7,127 nt of DNA from Desulfuromonadaceae bacterium (GTDB taxonomy: Bacteria > Desulfobacterota > Desulfuromonadia > Desulfuromonadales > Syntrophotaleaceae), in assembly GCA_021107335.1 (NCBI GenBank), contig JAIOSZ010000094.1, positions 1 through 7,127 of the forward strand. Reading direction: 5' to 3'. Under the pieces are notes generated by a model. That model searched no databases and was not told the origin of the DNA. It was given only the letters and a program-made list of their open reading frames with translations. The stretch's first letter is position 1; every line of letters begins with the position of its first letter. The position numbers and the translations under genes were made by a program. Shown here one piece after another: positions 5,873 to 7,127 of this stretch.

Positions 5873-5908
5873 CAAAAGGTTGGGAAAAATGCTCCTAAGA
5901 TCACAGGA

Positions 5909-6814
5909 TTATCGGGATGTTTCCTGAAGTTGCCGGGAAATCGCCTCGGTAAAGTTCTGCGGTTCGATGCCGAATTCCTCTATCCACGATTGCGGATCGC
6001 AGACATTTCCGGCCAGCAGCATAGTTAGCTGATCACTGGTCAAAGGAAACCCGGGCAAGTTTTGCAGGCAGAAGACCAACGGCTTGACCAAAAACAGGGG
6101 AGAGTGAACCTTGCACACTCGAGATCGGCCCAAGGCTCTGCCAATGTGATCGAGAAATTCGTTAAAAGTTAAACTGTCCCGCCCGCAAACCGGATAGATC
6201 TGACCTTCGCTGGCCGGCTCCCGCAGGGCCGCAACGAATCCGGCGGCAACATCTTCCACCGCGACCGGCGCCATGCGATAGCGACCATCACCGACCACAG
6301 GAACCACCGGCAGCCGCCGAATCATCTCCGCCAAACGATTGCAGAAATCGTCTTCGATACCATAGATGATCGAGGGGCGAAAGATGGTCCAGCGTAAAGC
6401 GCTGCCCCGCAGAAGCTGTTCCGCCTGCCATTTGCTGCGGTAGTAACCGGTCGCGGCAGCCTCTGTGACACCATTGGCGCTCATGTGGATAAAACGTTCC
6501 ACCCCTTGGGCCTCGGCGGCAGCCACCATATGGGCCGTGCTTTGCCGATGCAGACGATCAAAGGCCACCCCGCGAGCAGGAAGTTCGCGAATAATACCCA
6601 CCAGATGAATCACCGCCTGGCAACCCCGCAGAGCTTCGTTCAGGGAGGCCGGATCGGTCACGTCGCCTAAGCGTACTGTCAGCTCTGCCCCGCCTGGCAA
6701 CTTATCCTCGGAGCCGGGCCGTACCAGACAGACGGGATGGTGTTCGGCGGCCAGCAACTGCCGAACCACCTCGCGACCGACAAATCCGGTGCCACCGCTG
6801 ACAAAAACCTTCAT
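5909..6814 (-). CDS. NDUFA9-like atypical SDR: NAD(P)-dependent epimerase/dehydratase family protein
   Basis: A 301-residue Rossmann-fold protein resembling the NAD(P)H-binding group that includes complex I subunit NDUFA9. Visible motifs are the dinucleotide-binding GGTGFVG (7-13), GDVTDP (50-55, usual for adenine contact), AVIHLVGI (67-74), the HMSANG strand (110-115) and Y124-x3-K128 in the SDR active-site position, then FRPSIIYG (145-152). The C-terminal part is variable and gives no substrate clue. Related proteins act as quinone- or flavin-linked reductases, assembly factors or sugar-nucleotide enzymes, so no reaction is assigned. ATG at 6814 is preferred because it has AAGGAA seven bases upstream and starts with the family's usual MKVFV; a GTG directly before it (6815-6817) is also possible. 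It lies 60 bases downstream of rtcB on the same strand, so co-transcription is likely. Confidence 0.88.
   Translation of the reverse strand: MKVFVSGGTGFVGREVVRQLLAAEHHPVCLVRPGSEDKLPGGAELTVRLGDVTDPASLNEALRGCQAVIHLVGIIRELPARGVAFDRLHRQSTAHMVAAAEAQGVERFIHMSANGVTEAAATGYYRSKWQAEQLLRGSALRWTIFRPSIIYGIEDDFCNRLAEMIRRLPVVPVVGDGRYRMAPVAVEDVAAGFVAALREPASEGQIYPVCGRDSLTFNEFLDHIGRALGRSRVCKVHSPLFLVKPLVFCLQNLPGFPLTSDQLTMLLAGNVCDPQSWIEEFGIEPQNFTEAISRQLQETSR
6484..6492 (-). promoter_or_regulatory. Isolated perfect DnaA box within the SDR gene
   Basis: On the minus strand the sequence reads TTATCCACA. It is a single site coding for part of RFIHMS, with no second box nearby, so chance is a fair explanation. Confidence 0.2.
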
Positions 6815-6874
6815 CACAAGCTTCCTTTGGCTCTGATCGCTTCGTAAGCCTCCCAGATGGGTGTAACTACGCCA

Positions 6875-7127
6875 TCAGCCCTTGATCACCGCCAGCGGCC
6901 GCAACCGCGCCACGATGCGACCGATACCGGCCTGCTGCACCACGCCCACCACCTCGGTCACGTCCTTATAGGCTTCACTGATTTCTTCCGCCACCGTGGT
7001 TCGTCCGGCAGCCCGCAGCAGAATTCCCTTATCAGCCATTTCCCCGATAATATTGCGGCCCCGAGCGACTTTCTTGGCCGCCTGTCGGGACAGAACCCGG
7101 CCGGCCCCATGACAGATGGAGCCGAAG
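6875..7127 (-). CDS. rtcB: RtcB family RNA-splicing ligase, C-terminal part (5' end outside the window)
   Basis: RtcB is the GTP- and Mn-dependent ligase that joins 2',3'-cyclic phosphate (or 3'-phosphate) to 5'-OH RNA ends in tRNA splicing and RNA repair. Only the last 83 codons are present; the first full codon begins at 7126 on the minus strand. The fragment starts FGSICHGAGRVLSR, and the histidine in HGAGR is the expected guanylated nucleophile (His337 in E. coli, His404 in Pyrococcus horikoshii). There are 77 residues after it, as in the Pyrococcus enzyme. EAYKDVTEVV and the terminal ARLRPLAVIKG are clear family signatures. The stop is TGA at 6875-6877. No frame break is seen, so the gene is cut only by the window edge. 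RtcA or archease neighbours, if any, would lie beyond it. Confidence 0.95.
   Translation of the reverse strand, partial: FGSICHGAGRVLSRQAAKKVARGRNIIGEMADKGILLRAAGRTTVAEEISEAYKDVTEVVGVVQQAGIGRIVARLRPLAVIKG

Noticed and set aside
5370..5875. Two minus-strand open frames (5370-5642, 5630-5875) across the third repeat copy
   Set aside because: They consist of repeat and hairpin sequence, have no good ribosome site or domain, and the frames are not kept in the other copies.

Overview
The window looks like chromosomal DNA from a Gram-negative, moderately GC-rich bacterium. The LPS core heptose gene hldD shows the outer membrane. The mix of a DinG-type helicase with an N-terminal JAMM domain, an RtcB ligase, an NDUFA9-like SDR, a small DoxX protein and a stand-alone NifU/IscU scaffold would fit Desulfuromonadales (former Deltaproteobacteria). 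That placement is an inference from gene content; no rRNA or other marker is present.

Layout: 1-591 has no gene and holds two copies of a dispersed repeat. From 592 to 4126, hldD and the upstream dinG-like gene lie on the minus strand as a probable two-gene operon, read from a promoter near 4158-4186. A divergent 172-base spacer leads to doxX on the plus strand (4299-4742), closed by a strong hairpin terminator at 4807-4844. A well-formed promoter (4869-4897) with an overlapping palindrome precedes a NifU/IscU-type Fe-S scaffold gene (4942-5322). The convergent spacer 5323-5908 holds a third repeat copy and further hairpins. The window ends with two minus-strand genes: an atypical SDR of the NDUFA9 type (5909-6814) and the 3' end of rtcB (6875-7127), which runs off the edge.

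The genes are ordinary housekeeping or maintenance genes with no single shared pathway: LPS heptose supply, DNA/R-loop unwinding, RNA repair, Fe-S assembly and membrane redox. Three things stand out. (1) A repeat family has a conserved core of about 225 bases present three times. Copies 1 and 3 are about 87% identical by hand alignment, and substitutions fall so that several stems are kept, some through G-U pairs. It lies beyond gene 3' ends and in one case is bounded by related inverted end modules, so it is either a MITE-like element or a structured RNA. (2) The DinG-like helicase carries a complete RadC-like JAMM metalloprotease-type motif in place of the exonuclease domain known from Firmicute DinG. 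(3) Three DnaA-box-like 9-mers are packed into 30 bases inside the dinG-like reading frame.
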